DNA of 64,000 bases. Origin: Castellaniella daejeonensis. GTDB taxonomy: Bacteria > Pseudomonadota > Gammaproteobacteria > Burkholderiales > Burkholderiaceae_B. How positions within the stretch are numbered: the first letter of the stretch is position 1; each line of letters starts with the position of its first letter. Made by a program: the position numbers and the translations under genes. The notes under the pieces were generated by a model. It saw nothing but the letters and a program-made list of their open reading frames with translations. It ran no database searches and had not been told where the DNA came from. The stretch spans positions 310,001 to 374,000 of the forward strand of contig NZ_BAAAFN010000006.1 of NCBI RefSeq assembly GCF_039523555.1, given 5' to 3'. Shown one piece after another: positions 37,490-49,136 of this stretch.

Positions 37490-38164
37490 TCAGGCGGCAC
37501 GGTCGACGTCGAGCAGGTAGCCGAAGCCGCGCACCGTCTGGATGCTGGCCCCGGTGCCGTCGAGCCGCTTGCGCAGGCGGTAGACATAGACTTCGACCGC
37601 GTTTTCGCTGAAATCGGCATCCCAGGCCGACAGGGAATTGACGATCTGCTGCTTGGTCACCACCCGGCCGGGCCGGGCCATGAGCATTTCCAGCACCGAC
37701 AATTCGCGCACGGACAGCGCCAGGCGCTTGCCGTCGACCCGGATCTGCCTGCCCACGGTATCGAAGGACAAGGGGCCGCATTCGAGGATGGTCTGGGCCT
37801 GGCCCGTGCGCCGGCGTGCAAGCGCCCGCACCCGGGCGGCCAGCTCGGGCAATTCGAAGGGCTTGGTGACGTAATCGTCTGCGCCGGCGTCCAGGCCCGC
37901 GACGCGGTCGTCCAGACCGTCGCGCGCCGTCAGGATCAGCACCGGCACCTGGGAACCGCCGTCGCGCAACCGCCGCAGGACTTCCAGGCCGCTCAGGCCG
38001 GGCAGGTTCAGATCCAGGAGCAGCAGGTCGTAGATCTGCCCGGCAAGCGCGCCTTCGACGCGGTCGCCGGATTGCAGCCAATCGACGGCATAACCCTGCC
38101 CGCCCAGGAATTCCTGCAGGGCGTGGCCAAGGGTGGCGTCGTCTTCGATGACCAGGACTCTCAT
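37490..38164 (-). CDS. OmpR-family response regulator, TctD/QseB type
   Basis: The 224-residue protein has a receiver domain (MRVLVIEDDATLG, LLLLDLNLPGLSGLEVL with phospho-Asp near residue 51, and the TKPF lysine) and a winged-helix output domain (LSVRELSVLEMLMARPGRVVTKQQI, VEVYVYRLRKRLDG, VRGFGYLLD). It pairs with the kinase downstream. An inverted repeat AGCGGT-N11-ACCGCT at 38184-38206 lies just upstream of its start and could be an autoregulatory site. Confidence 0.93.
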   Translation of the reverse strand: MRVLVIEDDATLGHALQEFLGGQGYAVDWLQSGDRVEGALAGQIYDLLLLDLNLPGLSGLEVLRRLRDGGSQVPVLILTARDGLDDRVAGLDAGADDYVTKPFELPELAARVRALARRRTGQAQTILECGPLSFDTVGRQIRVDGKRLALSVRELSVLEMLMARPGRVVTKQQIVNSLSAWDADFSENAVEVYVYRLRKRLDGTGASIQTVRGFGYLLDVDRAA

Positions 38165-38183
38165 GAAGGTGATTCTAGCCTGA

Positions 38184-38206
38184 AGCGGTCACCCCGCGTC
38201 ACCGCT
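38184..38206. promoter_or_regulatory. Inverted repeat upstream of response regulator
   Basis: AGCGGT (38184-38189) and ACCGCT (38201-38206) form a dyad 19 bp before the regulator start, in the 82-bp gap after exbD. It could be an operator or part of a weak terminator; there is no T-run. Function is undecided. Confidence 0.3.
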
Positions 38207-38246
38207 GAAGAGTCTGCGTTACATAGTTGACGATTGCTTGAATGCG

Positions 38247-38756
38247 TCAGCCACCGTGCCCCGGGGCGGGCGGCGGCGCGGACGGGCCTGCGGATGCCGG
38301 CGCGGCGGCAGGACTTTCGGGGGGCGCGGCAGCCGGGGCCGCCTGCCCTGGCGTGGTGACGAAGCCCAGGCGTTTCATGCCTGCCTGGCGGGCGGCACCC
38401 ATGATCCTCGCCAGCACGCCGTAGCGGGTCTCCACATCGGCGCGGATGCGGACTTCGGGCTGGGGGTCGGCCGCGGCCTCGCTGGCGAACCGCGCGGGCA
38501 GTTCTTCTTCCGCGATCGGCTGCTCGTTCCAGAACAGCGCCCCGGACGGATCGATGGCGAGATCGATCACCACGGGCTTCTGCTCCACCGGCTGGGCAGT
38601 CACCTGGGGCACGTTGATGCGGATCGAATGGCTGAGCAGGGGCGCAGTGATGATGAAGATCACCAGCAGCACCAGCATCACGTCGATCAACGGCACCATG
38701 TTGATCTCGGACATGGTGGTGCCCGGCCCCTTGGAATCGAAGCTGCCGAATGCCAT
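38247..38756 (-). CDS. exbD: ExbD/TolR-family biopolymer transport protein
   Basis: The 169-residue protein has the ExbD N-terminus EINMVPLIDVMLVLLVIFIITAPLL: a single membrane helix with the proton-carrying aspartate near residue 25. The periplasmic domain follows (INVPQVTAQPVEQKPVVIDL). The C-terminal 40 residues are an unusual Pro/Ala-rich tail (PESPAAAPASAGPSAPPPAP). It forms the proton-driven motor with ExbB that energises TonB. It lies 1 bp after exbB. Confidence 0.92.
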   Translation of the reverse strand: MAFGSFDSKGPGTTMSEINMVPLIDVMLVLLVIFIITAPLLSHSIRINVPQVTAQPVEQKPVVIDLAIDPSGALFWNEQPIAEEELPARFASEAAADPQPEVRIRADVETRYGVLARIMGAARQAGMKRLGFVTTPGQAAPAAAPPESPAAAPASAGPSAPPPAPGHGG

Positions 38757-38757
38757 G

Positions 38758-39624
38758 TCAGGCTCCCCGGTGGCTGGCCAGGCTGATGGTCCGGCCGTTG
38801 CGCTCGTGGCTGCTGTCGGCCACCTGCTGGCCGGTGGTCAGGAAGGTGAACAGGTCGTGCGCAAAAGCGTCGAGCTGCGCCAGATAGACCCGGTTGATGC
38901 GCACGAAGGCGTTGTAGGCCAGCACGGCGGGAATGGCGACCGCCAGGCCCAGCCCGGTCATGATCAGCGCCTCGCCCACCGGGCCGGCGATGCGGTTGAT
39001 GGTGACGCCATCGGTCATGCTGATGCTCAGCAGGGCGTGGTACACCCCCCACACCGTGCCGAACAGGCCCACGAACGGCGCGGTCGACCCCACGGACGCC
39101 AGCACCGTCAGGCCGTTTTCCAGGCGAGCGGTTTCCTCATCGATGACCTTGCGGATGGTGCGCGTGACGAAGGCCGCCGTGGAGCCGCTTTCCTCCAGCT
39201 TGAGTGCGCCGTACTTGGTGTGGTGCTTCTGGGCATGGATGGCATGGCTGGCCAGGTGGGCGAAAGGCTCTTCCGCCCCGTGCGTGGCGATCTCGTTTTC
39301 CACCTGCTCCAGGGAACTGGCCGCCCAGAATTCCGACAGGAAAATCCGCGACCGGCGGCGAATGCGCAGGTGCGTCAGCCCCTTGGCCAGGATCAGGTAC
39401 CAGCTCGCCAGGGACATCAGCATCAGGAAAACGAACAGGGATTTGCCCACCGCATCGCTCTGGCCGATGAAATGCAGCACCCCCTGCCCGCCCGTTTCGG
39501 CGGCCGCATGCGGCAGCGCCACCTGGGCGGCATCCACTGCCGCGCCTGCGGCGGCCTGGGCGGCATCCGGCCCCACGGCCTGGGCCAGCGTCAGTGCCGC
39601 GCTCCCGATCAGATCAAGCATCAT
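38758..39624 (-). CDS. exbB: ExbB/TolQ-family biopolymer transport protein
   Basis: The 288-residue protein has three membrane helices with the MotA/TolQ/ExbB core: LENGLTVLASVGSTAPFVGLFGTVWGVYHAL and NRIAGPVGEALIMTGLGLAVAIPAVLAYN. The N-terminal 40 residues before the first helix are Ala/Gly-rich, as in the longer ExbB type. It is the channel subunit of the TonB motor and sits between tonB and exbD. Confidence 0.94.
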   Translation of the reverse strand: MMLDLIGSAALTLAQAVGPDAAQAAAGAAVDAAQVALPHAAAETGGQGVLHFIGQSDAVGKSLFVFLMLMSLASWYLILAKGLTHLRIRRRSRIFLSEFWAASSLEQVENEIATHGAEEPFAHLASHAIHAQKHHTKYGALKLEESGSTAAFVTRTIRKVIDEETARLENGLTVLASVGSTAPFVGLFGTVWGVYHALLSISMTDGVTINRIAGPVGEALIMTGLGLAVAIPAVLAYNAFVRINRVYLAQLDAFAHDLFTFLTTGQQVADSSHERNGRTISLASHRGA

Positions 39625-39633
39625 GGTCCTGTC

Positions 39634-40455
39634 CTATAAGACGAAATCGAAAGGAATGTCCACCAGCGCCTTGTACGCGATCCCGTTTTCCGTATACGGA
39701 CGGAAACGCGCGTGGCGCATGGCGTCCACCGCCGCCTCGTCCAGGCGCGTGTACCCCGACGAGGTACGCACCGAGACGCTGGCCACCTGGCCCAGCGGAG
39801 AAATCAGCACTCGCAGCACCACCCGCCCCTGCTCGCCCCGGCGCTGGGAGATGCGGGGGTAGACCGGGCTGGGCCGCTTGCCCAGATAATCCACCTGGCC
39901 GACGGTGCGCGGCCTGTCGGGATCCACGGGCACCGGCTCGCCCCGCGCCTCGGACGCCTGCCGCGCGCCCCCCGCCGCAACGGCATCCCGCGAAGCGGCG
40001 GCGGGCGCCGCCGGCTGGGCCTGGACCTGCGGCTTGGGCTGCGGCTTGTGCACGGGCTTGGGTCGGGGTTTCGGCTTGGGCTTGGGCTTGGGCTTGGGTT
40101 CCGGTGGCGGCGGCTCGGTGATGGATTCGGGCTCCGGGGTCTCGACGACGGGTTCTGGGGTGGGCTCGGGCTCAGGCTCGACCGCGGGTTCGGGTTCGGG
40201 CTGGATGACAGGCTCGGGCTCCGGTTCGGGCGGCATTTCCGCCGGTGGCTGCGGCTCGGCCGCAGCCACCGGTTCCGGTTCGAGTGCGGGGCCCAATTCC
40301 ACGAACTGCACATCGAGCGCCTCGGGACGGCCTTGCGCGACCTCGACCACGGGCGCCGACAGCACCATGGCCAGCACGGCCGCATGCAGGCCCAGGGCCA
40401 CGCAGGCGGCTGCGATCTTCAGCGAAGAGAAGCGCGGGGAGGAACCGGAAGGCAT
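39634..40455 (-). CDS. tonB: TonB energy-transducing protein
   Basis: From ATG 40455 the protein has 273 residues: a membrane anchor at 14-36 (IAAACVALGLHAAVLAMVL), a long periplasmic spacer with an acidic Glu-Pro block followed by a basic Lys-Pro block, and a C-terminal TonB domain with SPVYPRISQRRGEQGRVVL and EAAVDAMRHARFRPY. It transmits inner-membrane proton force to siderophore and other receptors. An upstream TTG at 40527 is rejected as the start because a promoter and Fur box lie between it and ATG 40455. Confidence 0.94.
   Translation of the reverse strand: MPSGSSPRFSSLKIAAACVALGLHAAVLAMVLSAPVVEVAQGRPEALDVQFVELGPALEPEPVAAAEPQPPAEMPPEPEPEPVIQPEPEPAVEPEPEPTPEPVVETPEPESITEPPPPEPKPKPKPKPKPRPKPVHKPQPKPQVQAQPAAPAAASRDAVAAGGARQASEARGEPVPVDPDRPRTVGQVDYLGKRPSPVYPRISQRRGEQGRVVLRVLISPLGQVASVSVRTSSGYTRLDEAAVDAMRHARFRPYTENGIAYKALVDIPFDFVL
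40075..40098. repeat. Hexamer tandem repeat in tonB
   Basis: Four perfect copies of CTTGGG (plus strand) encode the Lys-Pro run of the TonB spacer on the minus strand. A change in copy number would add or remove KP dipeptides without breaking the frame. Confidence 0.7.
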
Positions 40456-40486
40456 GGACCAGCGGGCAGCGGAAAGCGAGTGCAAG

Positions 40487-40515
40487 ATCTTATCAGAAAT
40501 GATAACGGTTCTCAA
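40487..40515 (-). promoter_or_regulatory. Promoter of tonB-exbB-exbD with overlapping Fur box
   Basis: On the minus strand TTGAGA (40510-40515) and TAAGAT (40487-40492) are separated by 17 bp, a good sigma-70 promoter. On the plus strand 40500-40514 reads TGATAACGGTTCTCA, matching the 7-1-7 Fur consensus TGATAATnATTATCA at 11 of 14 defined positions. The site covers the -35 and spacer, so iron-loaded Fur should block transcription. The rest of the 212-bp gap to the next gene shows nothing clear. Confidence 0.7.
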
Positions 40516-40667
40516 TACAACCAACAAAATCCATGGGAAAGTTTCCCGTCCGGAAACACAAAATTACATTTTTCATGAAACTTGAAACCGCCATGACCTG
40601 TCCCTTCGATCTGGAGACCGGATCCGGACCGGGAAGATCAACCAGAACCAGAGACTGAATCGACACC

Positions 40668-41831
40668 ATGTCCAGACACCTTGCATTTTGGGCTGCCGCA
40701 CTGTGCGCCCTGAGCTTCCAGACTGCCGCCCTGGCTGCGGAAACCGCCCCTGCCGGCATCTATCTGTCCACCGACTACCCGTCGCTGACCCTGAAGGCCG
40801 GAGAGACTTCGACCATCGCCCTGCACCTGCGCAACCACGCCACGCCGCCCGAGCGGCTGGCGCTGTCGGTGGACGGCGTGCCTTCGGGCTGGAAAGCCGA
40901 TCTCCTGGGCAATGGCCGCCCTGTCGGATCGGCCATGCCTGGAAGCGATGATACGCTGCCCCTGCAGCTGCGGCTTGACATCCCGCAAGACGAAGCGCGT
41001 TCGCACCACACGCTCACCGTCCATGCCGACGGTACCCAGCGGCACCTGAGCCTGCCCATCGACATCACACTCGCCGACGAACTGCCGGCGCAGCTGTCGA
41101 TCCAGCCCGAACTGCCGCAGCTGACCGGATCGGCCCGCACGGCCTTCGACTACCAGCTGACCGTGAAGAACGCCAGCGGTCACGATGTCCTGGCCAGCCT
41201 GGCGGCCCAGGCGCCGCAATACTTCGATATCTCCTTCACCGAAGGCTACGGCACCCAGCAGATCAGCGCCGTCCCCGTGAAGGCAGGCGAGTCGAAGACC
41301 GTGAAGCTGCACGTGCGCCCGCCCGCATCGGCACAATCCGGCGAACACGCGATCAAAGTCCGCGTCGCCGCCGACGGCGCGGAAGCCACCACCGACCTGA
41401 AGCTCGACATCACGGGCCAGCCATCGCTGGAGCTGTCGGGACGCGACGGGTTGATGAGCACCGACGCCCAGATCGGCGACACCCGCGAAATGCCCCTGGT
41501 GCTGCGCAACGACGGCACCGCGGCCGCGCAGGACATCGCGCTCGATGGCACGGCACCCTCGGGCTGGAAGATCGAGTTCGAGCCGGCCCGCGTCGCGCTC
41601 CTCGAGCCGGGCAAGACGACCGAAGTCCAGGCCCGCATCACACCCTCGACCCAGTCCCTGGCAGGCGACTACATGGTCAAGCTGCACGCGCGCTCGGCGG
41701 GCCAGTCGGCCGATGGCGACCTGCGCGTCTCGGTGACGACATCCGGCCTGTGGGGGGTCAGCGGCGCCATCCTGATCGCCGTGGCCCTGCTGGCGCTGCT
41801 CGGTGCGGTCGCACGGTACGGCCGCCGATGA
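40668..41831 (+). CDS. NEW3-domain exported membrane-anchored protein (COG1470-like)
   Basis: The 387-residue protein has a signal peptide (residues 1-24, ALAAE), about three immunoglobulin-like beta domains, and a C-terminal membrane helix (GAILIAVALLALLGAVARYGRR) that anchors it with the bulk in the periplasm. The repeats IALHLRNHATPPERLALSV, YQLTVKNASGHDVLASL and MPLVLRNDGTAAAQDIAL fit the NEW3 (alpha-galactosidase-associated) fold. It overlaps the ABC ATPase gene by 4 bp, which suggests a periplasmic partner for that exporter. Substrate unknown. Confidence 0.8.
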   Translation: MSRHLAFWAAALCALSFQTAALAAETAPAGIYLSTDYPSLTLKAGETSTIALHLRNHATPPERLALSVDGVPSGWKADLLGNGRPVGSAMPGSDDTLPLQLRLDIPQDEARSHHTLTVHADGTQRHLSLPIDITLADELPAQLSIQPELPQLTGSARTAFDYQLTVKNASGHDVLASLAAQAPQYFDISFTEGYGTQQISAVPVKAGESKTVKLHVRPPASAQSGEHAIKVRVAADGAEATTDLKLDITGQPSLELSGRDGLMSTDAQIGDTREMPLVLRNDGTAAAQDIALDGTAPSGWKIEFEPARVALLEPGKTTEVQARITPSTQSLAGDYMVKLHARSAGQSADGDLRVSVTTSGLWGVSGAILIAVALLALLGAVARYGRR

Positions 41832-42814
41832 ACGGGACGCCCGCCATGAATGCAACTGCAGCGCCTCTTCCGCCCCGCGACGCCCCCGCCATCGATGCCC
41901 GGGGACTGGGCAAGGACTACGGCAGCCGCACTGTGGTCCAGTCGTTGAATTTCCAGGTGCGGCCCGGCGAGGTCTTCGGCCTGCTCGGCCCCAACGGGGC
42001 AGGCAAGACGACCACGATCCTGATGCTGCTGGGCCTGACCGAGGCCACGCGCGGCCAGGTGCGCGTGCTGGGCGAGGACCCCTGGCGCAATCCGCTCGCC
42101 GTCAAGCGCCAGGTCGGCTACATGCCCGACTCGGTCGGCTTCTACGACCACCTGAGCGCGCGCGACAACCTGCGCTACACCGCGCGGCTCCTGGGCATCC
42201 CCGCACGGGAACGGGACGACCGGATCGCCGAGGCCCTGGAACGCGTCAAGCTGCTGGACCGCATCGACCAGCGCGCCGGGACGTTTTCCCACGGCATGCG
42301 CCGCCGCCTGGGGCTGGCCGAAATCCTGCTCAAGCGGGCCGCCATCGCCATCCTGGACGAACCCACCTCGGGCCTGGATCCGCAATCCACCGAAGCCTTC
42401 CTGCGCATGATCGAATCCCTGCGCGAGGACGGCGTCACGGTGCTGCTGTCCTCGCACCTGCTGGATCAGATGCAGCGCATCTGCGATCGCGTCGCCCTGT
42501 TCAGCGCCGGGCGCATCGCGCTGATGGGACCGGTCCGCGACCTGGCCCGCCAGGTGCTGGGCGGACACAGCCACGAGGTCCACATCCATGCCGACGGTCC
42601 CGACCTGCGGTCCGTCCTGGCCGCCGTCTCGGGCGTGGGCGGCGTGCACGCCGCGGCGCCGGGCCACTATGTCCTGCAGGCCGAGCACGACGTGCGCGCC
42701 CAGGCCGCGCAGGCGGCGGTCCTGGCCGGCGCGCAGCTGCGCGACCTGGCCGTGGACACCCCCAGCCTGGACCGCATCTATCGCCAGACCTTCACGGAGG
42801 ACACCCCGACATGA
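41828..42814 (+). CDS. ABC transporter ATP-binding protein
   Basis: The 328-residue ATPase has Walker A GPNGAGKTTT, a signature in the form FSHGMRRRLGLAEILLK (a variant of LSGGQ), and Walker B AIAILDEPTSGLD. A C-terminal domain of about 100 residues follows, as in drug and gliding-type ABC-2 exporters. ATG 41828 overlaps the NEW3 gene stop by 4 bp; ATG 41846 is a possible alternative. It forms an exporter with the next gene. Confidence 0.92.
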   Translation: MNGTPAMNATAAPLPPRDAPAIDARGLGKDYGSRTVVQSLNFQVRPGEVFGLLGPNGAGKTTTILMLLGLTEATRGQVRVLGEDPWRNPLAVKRQVGYMPDSVGFYDHLSARDNLRYTARLLGIPARERDDRIAEALERVKLLDRIDQRAGTFSHGMRRRLGLAEILLKRAAIAILDEPTSGLDPQSTEAFLRMIESLREDGVTVLLSSHLLDQMQRICDRVALFSAGRIALMGPVRDLARQVLGGHSHEVHIHADGPDLRSVLAAVSGVGGVHAAAPGHYVLQAEHDVRAQAAQAAVLAGAQLRDLAVDTPSLDRIYRQTFTEDTPT

Positions 42815-43779
42815 GCACGACCCGCATCGGCTCGCCCTGGCACGGCCTGGGCGCCGTCCTGTCCAAGGAATTGGCCGACCACCTGGGCAGCGCCCGCATG
42901 CGGCTGCTGGAATGGCTGGTCGTCCTGACCGCGGCGGCGGCCCTGTACGGCGCCATCGAAGGCATCCGCCAGACGACCTCGTCGGATCCCTTCGTCTTCC
43001 TGCGCCTGTTCACGGATACGCGCGCACCCTTGCCGTCCTTCGCCGCCCTGCTGGGGTTCCTGATCCCCCTGCTCGCCATCGGCCTGGGTTTCGACGCAAT
43101 CAACGGCGAATACAACCGCCGCACCCTGAGCCGCATCCTGTCGCAGCCCCTCTACCGCGATGCCCTGCTGCTGGGCAAGTTCCTGGCCGGCCTGGCGGCG
43201 CTGGCCATCAGCCTGGTGTGCCTCTGGCTGCTGGTCATGGGTGCTGGCCTGATCCTGCTGGGCGTGCCCCCCAGCGGCGAGGAAGTCGTCCGTTCCCTGG
43301 CGTTCCTGGCCGCGGCCCTGGCCTATGCGGGCGTCTGGCTGGCCGTCGCCCTGCTGTGCTCGGTGATGTTCCGTTCGGCATCGACCTCGGCCCTGGTCGC
43401 CCTGGGATTGTGGCTGTTCTGCGCCCTGCTGTGGCCCATGCTGGCGCCCGCGCTGGCCCGCCTGATTGCCCCGCCCGACCTGGCGATCCTGATGGCGGGC
43501 GGGCTCGATCCGCATGCCCTGGCCTGGCAGGACGGCCTGCTGCATGTCTCGCCTTCCACGCTGTTCAACGACACCGCCATCACCTTGCTGAGCCCATCCA
43601 CGCGCAGCCTGGGGCCGGTGTTCCTGTCGCAGCTGCAGGGTGCGCTGCTGGGCAGCCCGCTGCCCCTGTCCGAAAGCCTGGCCATCGTCTGGCCGCAGTT
43701 CACGGGCCTGATCGCGGCGGTCGTGCTGCTGTTCACCCTGGCCTACATCGCGTTCCAGCGGCAGGAGGTCCGGGCATAG
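42811..43779 (+). CDS. ABC-2 type permease
   Basis: The 322-residue protein has about six membrane helices (LLEWLVVLTAAAALYGAIEG; LLGFLIPLLAIGLGFDAINGEYNRRTLSRILSQPLYRD, a typical ABC-2 coupling region). It starts with a 4-bp ATGA overlap with the ATPase gene. Together with the NEW3-domain protein it makes a three-gene exporter operon; the cargo is unknown. Confidence 0.9.
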   Translation: MSTTRIGSPWHGLGAVLSKELADHLGSARMRLLEWLVVLTAAAALYGAIEGIRQTTSSDPFVFLRLFTDTRAPLPSFAALLGFLIPLLAIGLGFDAINGEYNRRTLSRILSQPLYRDALLLGKFLAGLAALAISLVCLWLLVMGAGLILLGVPPSGEEVVRSLAFLAAALAYAGVWLAVALLCSVMFRSASTSALVALGLWLFCALLWPMLAPALARLIAPPDLAILMAGGLDPHALAWQDGLLHVSPSTLFNDTAITLLSPSTRSLGPVFLSQLQGALLGSPLPLSESLAIVWPQFTGLIAAVVLLFTLAYIAFQRQEVRA

Positions 43780-43801
43780 GCAAGACCAGGGCGGTGGCGG
43801 T

Positions 43802-43830
43802 GCCCGGCCCGGGATGCTTACGGGCCGGGC
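43802..43830. terminator. Hairpin between convergent genes
   Basis: GCCCGGCCCG (43802-43811) and CGGGCCGGGC (43821-43830) form a perfect 10-bp stem with a 9-base loop in the 68-bp gap between the ABC permease and the GGDEF-EAL gene. It has no T-run, so its termination role is inferred. Confidence 0.45.
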
Positions 43831-43847
43831 GCGGGCCCCGCATCGAT

Positions 43848-46072
43848 TCAGGCGCGCAGCAGTTCCGCCACGGGGTGGCCCGGGCCCAGGCGCAGATCGA
43901 TCGCATCGGGAGCGGGGGCCGGCCGGCCCACCAGATAACCCTGGATCAGGTCGCAGCCCAGGCGCTTCAGATGCGCCAGTTGCTCCGGCGTCTCGACGCC
44001 TTCGGCCACGACGTCCAGCGCCAGGCCGTGGCCCAGGGCAATGATCGCCGTCACGATGGACAGGTTGCCGGGATTGGTCTCCAGGTCCCGGACGAACGAC
44101 ATGTCGATCTTGAGCCGGTGCACGCGGAGATGCTGGAGATAGGACAGCGAAGAATAGCCCGTGCCGAAGTCGTCGATGGACAGGCGCACGCCCATGCCGC
44201 GCAGGGTTTCCAGCGTTTCGATGGCGCGGCCGCGATCGGCCATCAGGCAGCTTTCGGTGATTTCCAGTTCCAGGCAATCCGGCGGCAGCCGGTTTGCATC
44301 GAGGACGGCGCGCACGGCATCGACCAGGTCCACGCAGCCGAGCTGCAGCGCGCACAGGTTCACGGCGACATAGCCGGGCGCCTTGCCCTCGTCGGTCCAG
44401 GCGCGCATCTGGCGGCCCACTTCCTGCAGGACCCAATTCCCCAGCGGCACGATCAGGCCGCTTTCCTCGGCCAGGGAAATGAACGCGCCGGGCGCGATCA
44501 GGCCGCGTTCGGGATGCTCCCAGCGCACCAGCGCCTCCAGCCCCGTCACCTCGCACCTGCCCAGGTGCAGCTGCGGCTGGTAGTACACCCGGAACTCCCC
44601 CCGCTCCAGCGCGCGCCGCATCTCGGCTTCGAGCGACAGGCGTTCCTTGGCGCGCTGCATGATCTCGGGCGAGAAGAAACGCAGGCTGCCCCGCCCGTCC
44701 GCCTTGGCCTGGTGCAGCGTGGCATCGGCCCGGCTGAGCAGTTCGCTTGCCGTCGTGCCATCTTCCGGGTAGAGCGCCACGCCGATGGTCGCGTTCACGT
44801 AGATGGCTTGTCCATCCAGGGTGAACGGGGCTGCCAGAGCATCGAGCATGCCCTGCCCGGCCAGGGTGACGCCCCGCTCGCCCTGGTCCCGGTCCAGGAT
44901 GACATAGAACTCGTCGCCGCCGACCCTGGCCAGGGCATCGCGCTCCGGCAGCAGGCTGCGCAGGCGCTGGGCCACCTGGACCAGCACACGGTCGCCCAGT
45001 CCATGCCCCAGGGTTTCGTTGATGGTGGCGAACTTGTCCAGGTCCAGGCACAACAGGGCGAAGCGCATGGAAGCATGCTGGGCCATCTGGATCGAGTGGG
45101 CCAGCAATTCAGCGAACAGCACCCGGTTGGGCAGGCCGGTGAGGGGATCGCGGTGGGCCAGGATGCGGTATTTTTCCTCGCTGACCTGCAGCAGGACGGT
45201 GCGCTGGGCCACCAGGTCTTCCAGGAAGAGGCGCAGGCGGGCCAGCTCGAGATGGGCGCGCACCCGCGCGCGAACCTCATCGATGTCGAAGGGTTTGGTG
45301 ATGTAATCGGCAGCGCCCAGGGCGAACCCGCGGACCTTGTCGCGCGTGTCGTCGACCACCGTGACGAACATCACCGGGATGCGCCGGCCGGCCGGCGTGG
45401 ACTTGATGCGCCGGCAGACTTCGTAGCCATCCATGCCCGGCATCACCACATCGAGCAGCACCAGGTCGGGAGGCGTCGGCCCCTGGATGATTTCCAGCGC
45501 CCGTGCGCCGTCGCCGGCGACCTGGATGCGGAATTCGCCGCGCAGGGCCGACAGCAGCTCGTGGATGTTTTCCGGCACGTCATCGACCACCAGCAGCGTC
45601 GGCTGCGGCGCATCGCGGGCCTGCACCGCCAGGTCGAACGCCATGGGCATGCGTCGATAGCGCATCAGTTCGAGCTGGTTCCTGACCCGCACGCGGAACA
45701 GTTCCGGATTGATGGGCTTGGTGACGTAGTCGGCCGCGCCCATCAGCAGGCCGCGCGCCGCGTCGGCCGCCTCGGCCAGGGCGGTCACGAAGATGACCGG
45801 GATGTCCGCCGTCGCCGCGTCCTGCTTCAGGGCCGTGAGCACCTCGTAGCCGTCCATGTCCGGCATCTGGATGTCGAGCAGGATCAGGTCGGGCCGCGGC
45901 TCGCGCTGCGCCAGCTCCAGGGCCTTGCGGCCGCTGGTGGCGGCGGAAATCGCGTATTCGTCCCGGAACATGCCGATCAGCGTGTGCAGGTTCACGGACG
46001 CGTCGTCGACGATCAGCAGCCGGGGGCGTTCGTCGGTGCCGACGGCCGGGCCGGCCTGCGGAGGGGTCGCGT

Positions 46073-46076
<4 letters not shown>
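43848..46076 (-). CDS. Dual-receiver diguanylate cyclase/phosphodiesterase (REC-REC-GGDEF-EAL)
   Basis: The 742-residue soluble protein has two receiver domains with phospho-Asp at D68 (LILLDIQMPDMDG) and D209 (LVLLDVVMPGMDG), a GGDEF domain with intact GGDEF at 386-390, and an EAL domain with EAL at 514-516, ELEITES, DDFGTG at 635-640, the KIDMSF lysine and AEGVET. All key catalytic residues look present, so it could both make and break cyclic di-GMP, controlled by phosphorylation. It overlaps the hybrid kinase gene by 4 bp, making that kinase the likely phosphate donor. Confidence 0.94.
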
Positions 46077-49129
<3,053 letters not shown>

Positions 49130-49136
49130 CCGGACA

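Noticed and set aside
40456..40527. TTG start giving a longer TonB
   Set aside because: The promoter and Fur box lie inside this stretch, so it is probably not translated.
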